Shown one piece after another: positions 62,403 to 64,000 of a stretch of DNA of 64,000 bases. This DNA is from Eledone cirrhosa. Its lineage: Eukaryota > Mollusca > Cephalopoda > Octopoda > Eledonidae. Location of the stretch: the NCBI GenBank assembly GCA_964016885.1, contig OZ024742.1, forward strand, positions 5,806,604 to 5,870,603, read 5' to 3'. Position 1 is the stretch's first letter, and each line of letters starts with the position of its first letter. The notes below the pieces were generated by a model, which had not been told where the DNA came from, searched no databases, and worked only from the letters and a program-made list of their open reading frames with translations. Position numbers and translations under genes: made by a program.

Positions 62403-64000
62403 GTATGGGTAGAACAGCTTGGCATAACTACCAAACTATATATTTAGATCTTGAGGGGTAGAACAGTCTGGCACAACTACCATACTATATATTTAGATCT
62501 GGAGGGGTAGAACAGCTTGGCATAACTACCAAACTATATATTTAGATCTTGAGGGGTAGAACAGTCTGGCACAACTACCATACTATATATTTATATCTGG
62601 AAGGGCAGAACAGCATGGCACAATTACCATACTATATATTTAGATCTGTAGGGGCAGAAGAGCCTGGCACAACTACCATACTATATATTTAGATCTGGAG
62701 AGGCAGAACAGCTTGGCACAATTACCGTACTATATATTTAGATCTGGAGGAGCAGAAGAGCCTGGCACAACTAAAATACTGTATATTTAAATCTGGAGGG
62801 GCAGAACAGCTTGGCACAACTACCATACTATATATTTAGATCTAGAGGTGGGAGTACAGCCTGGCACAAGTACCATACTTTATATTTAGATCTGGAGGTG
62901 GGAGTACAGCCTGGCACAACTACCATACTATATATTTAGATTTGGAGGTGGAAGAAGAGCCTGGCACAACTACCATACTATATATTTATATCTGGCGGTG
63001 GAAGAACAACCTGGCACAAATACCCTACTATATATTTAGATCTGGAGGGGCAGAACAGCATAACACAACTACCATACTATATATTTAGATCTGGAGGGCA
63101 GAACAGCCTGGCACAAGTCCCATACTATATATTTAGATCTGGAGTGGCAGAACAGCTTGGCACAACTAACATAATATATATTTAGATCTGGAGGGGCAGA
63201 ACAGCATAACACAACTACCATACTATATATTTAGATCTGGAGGGGCAGAACAGACTGGCACAAGTACCATACTATATATTTAGATCTGAAAGGGGCAGAA
63301 CAGCCTGGCACAAATACCATACTATATATTTAGATCTGAAAGGGGCAGAACAGCTTGGCACAACTACCATACTATATATTTAGATCTGGAGGGGCATAAC
63401 AACCTGGAACAACTACCATACAATACATTTAGATCTGTATGGGTAGAACAGCTTGGCATAACTACCAAACTATATATTTAAATCTTGAGGGGTAGAACAG
63501 TCTGGCACAACTACCATACTATATATTTATATCTGGAAGGGCAGAACAGCATGGCACAATTACCATACTATATATTTAGATCTGTAGGGGCAGAAGAGCC
63601 TGGCACAACTACCATACTATATATTTAGATCTGGAGGGGCAGAACAGCTTGGCACAATTACCATACTATATATTTAGATCTGGAGGGGCAGAAGAGCCTG
63701 GCACAACTACAATACTGTATATTTAAATCTGGAGGGGCAGAACAGCTTGGCACAACAACCATACTATATATTTAGATCTAGAGGTGGGAGTACAGCCTGG
63801 CACAAGTACCATACTATATATTTATATCTGGCGGTGGAAGAACAACCTGGCACAAATACCCTACTATATATTTAGATCTGGAGGGGCAGAACAGCATAAC
63901 ACAACTACCATACTATATATTTAGATCCGGAGGGCAGAACAGCCTGGCACAAGTCCCATACTATATATTTAGATCTGGAGTGGCAGAACAGCTTGGCACA
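62403..64000 (+). repeat. About 1.0-kb tandem duplication at the window end
   Basis: GTATGGGTAGAACAGCTTGG at 62403 recurs at 63437 (1,034 bp), and GAAGAACAACCTGGCACAAA at 63001 recurs at 63837 (836 bp). The same variant order is followed and about four monomers are missing in the second unit. Near 62418-62560 a two-monomer unit (ACCAAAC with TCTTGAGGGG) is also doubled. The second unit is cut by the window end. Confidence 0.82.

Larger units (their letters stand above)
15231..64000 (+). repeat. 49/50-bp satellite array, at least 48.8 kb
   Basis: Just under 1000 head-to-tail monomers. The core blocks are CTGGCACAACTACCATAC and TATATATTTAGATCTGG. The part between them is variable and defines classes: GGAGGGGCAGAACAGC (49 bp), GGAGGTGGGAGTACAGC, GGAGGTGGAAGAAGAGC and GAAAGGGGCAGAACAGC (50 bp). 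I find no inverted stretch and no inserted transposon. The array reaches the window end, so its length is a minimum. Most monomers carry a BglII site (AGATCT). Stop codons recur in all frames; the open stretches seen (up to 174 codons near 59327-59851) arise where TTTAGATC has become TTTATATC or TTTACATC. Function is unknown; position next to LINE debris fits heterochromatin, centromeric or subtelomeric DNA. Confidence 0.97.

Noticed and set aside
15231..64000. CRISPR-like array (regular repeat with variable middle part)
   Set aside because: The variable part is a small set of related variants, not unique spacers. The unit is continuous satellite, the context is eukaryotic and no cas genes are present.
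15231..64000. Telomeric or CENP-B-box-containing satellite
   Set aside because: No TTAGGG-type repeats and no match to the CENP-B box pattern (TTCG....A..CGGG) are seen in the monomer.

Overview
The window is non-coding, repeat-dominated DNA from an animal genome. I see no intact host gene. It holds decayed LINE retrotransposons of at least three families, a tRNA-derived SINE, (ATT)n microsatellites and a very long satellite array. The SINE (pol III box A head, followed by a GACACTTTATTTtCACG-type body) and the LINEs with ATT-rich tails look most like mollusc and particularly cephalopod repeats. That organism call rests on recalled family resemblance and is moderate at best.

Layout. 1-500: 3' end of a Jockey/CR1-like LINE (+). 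505-710: 3' UTR-only fragment of a Tx1-like LINE (+). 711-2108: 5'-truncated LINE with a restriction-like endonuclease, R2/R4-like (-). 2109-2147: (ATT)13. 2148-8172: near full-length Tx1-like LINE, copy 1 (+). 8173-14093: second, diverged Tx1-like LINE, copy 2 (+), head-to-tail with the first. 14094-14497: second 3' fragment of an R2/R4-like LINE (-). 14498-14564: (ATT)n. About 14745-15041: tRNA-derived SINE (-). 15042-15230: purine-rich unique DNA. 15231-64000: uninterrupted satellite of 49/50-bp monomers, all in one orientation, running off the window end.

The two Tx1-like copies share one architecture. Hairpins lie in the 5' UTR. ORF1 has Ser/Asn/Thr-rich low-complexity stretches and a CCHC zinc knuckle. 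A polypyrimidine spacer of about 31-33 nt carries a conserved AAGGTAAGT at the ORF1 stop. ORF2 has an APE-type endonuclease, a reverse transcriptase with a YADD box and a C-terminal Cys/His finger. The 3' UTR has a short CCCC-TATT-GGGG hairpin or variant and ends in (ATT)n. Both copies carry several stops and frameshifts, so neither is active as sequenced. Nearly every LINE end abuts an (ATT)n tract. Twice, a plus-strand Tx1-like 3' end meets a minus-strand R2/R4-like 3' end at one tract, which suggests both families use the microsatellite as a target.

The satellite (just under 1000 monomers in view) has nested higher-order structure: a block of nearly identical 50-bp units at its left edge; a tandem pair of about 2.3-2.5 kb; a 397-bp (8-monomer) tandem pair; a tandem pair of about 13.6 and 14.2 kb (24320-37955 and 37956-about 52190) that itself contains 5.53/5.58-kb repeats built from sub-blocks of 1.65 and 3.93 kb; and further 3.7-, 1.7- and 1.0-kb duplications to the right. 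The reading frames in the array are by-products of the repeat, not genes.
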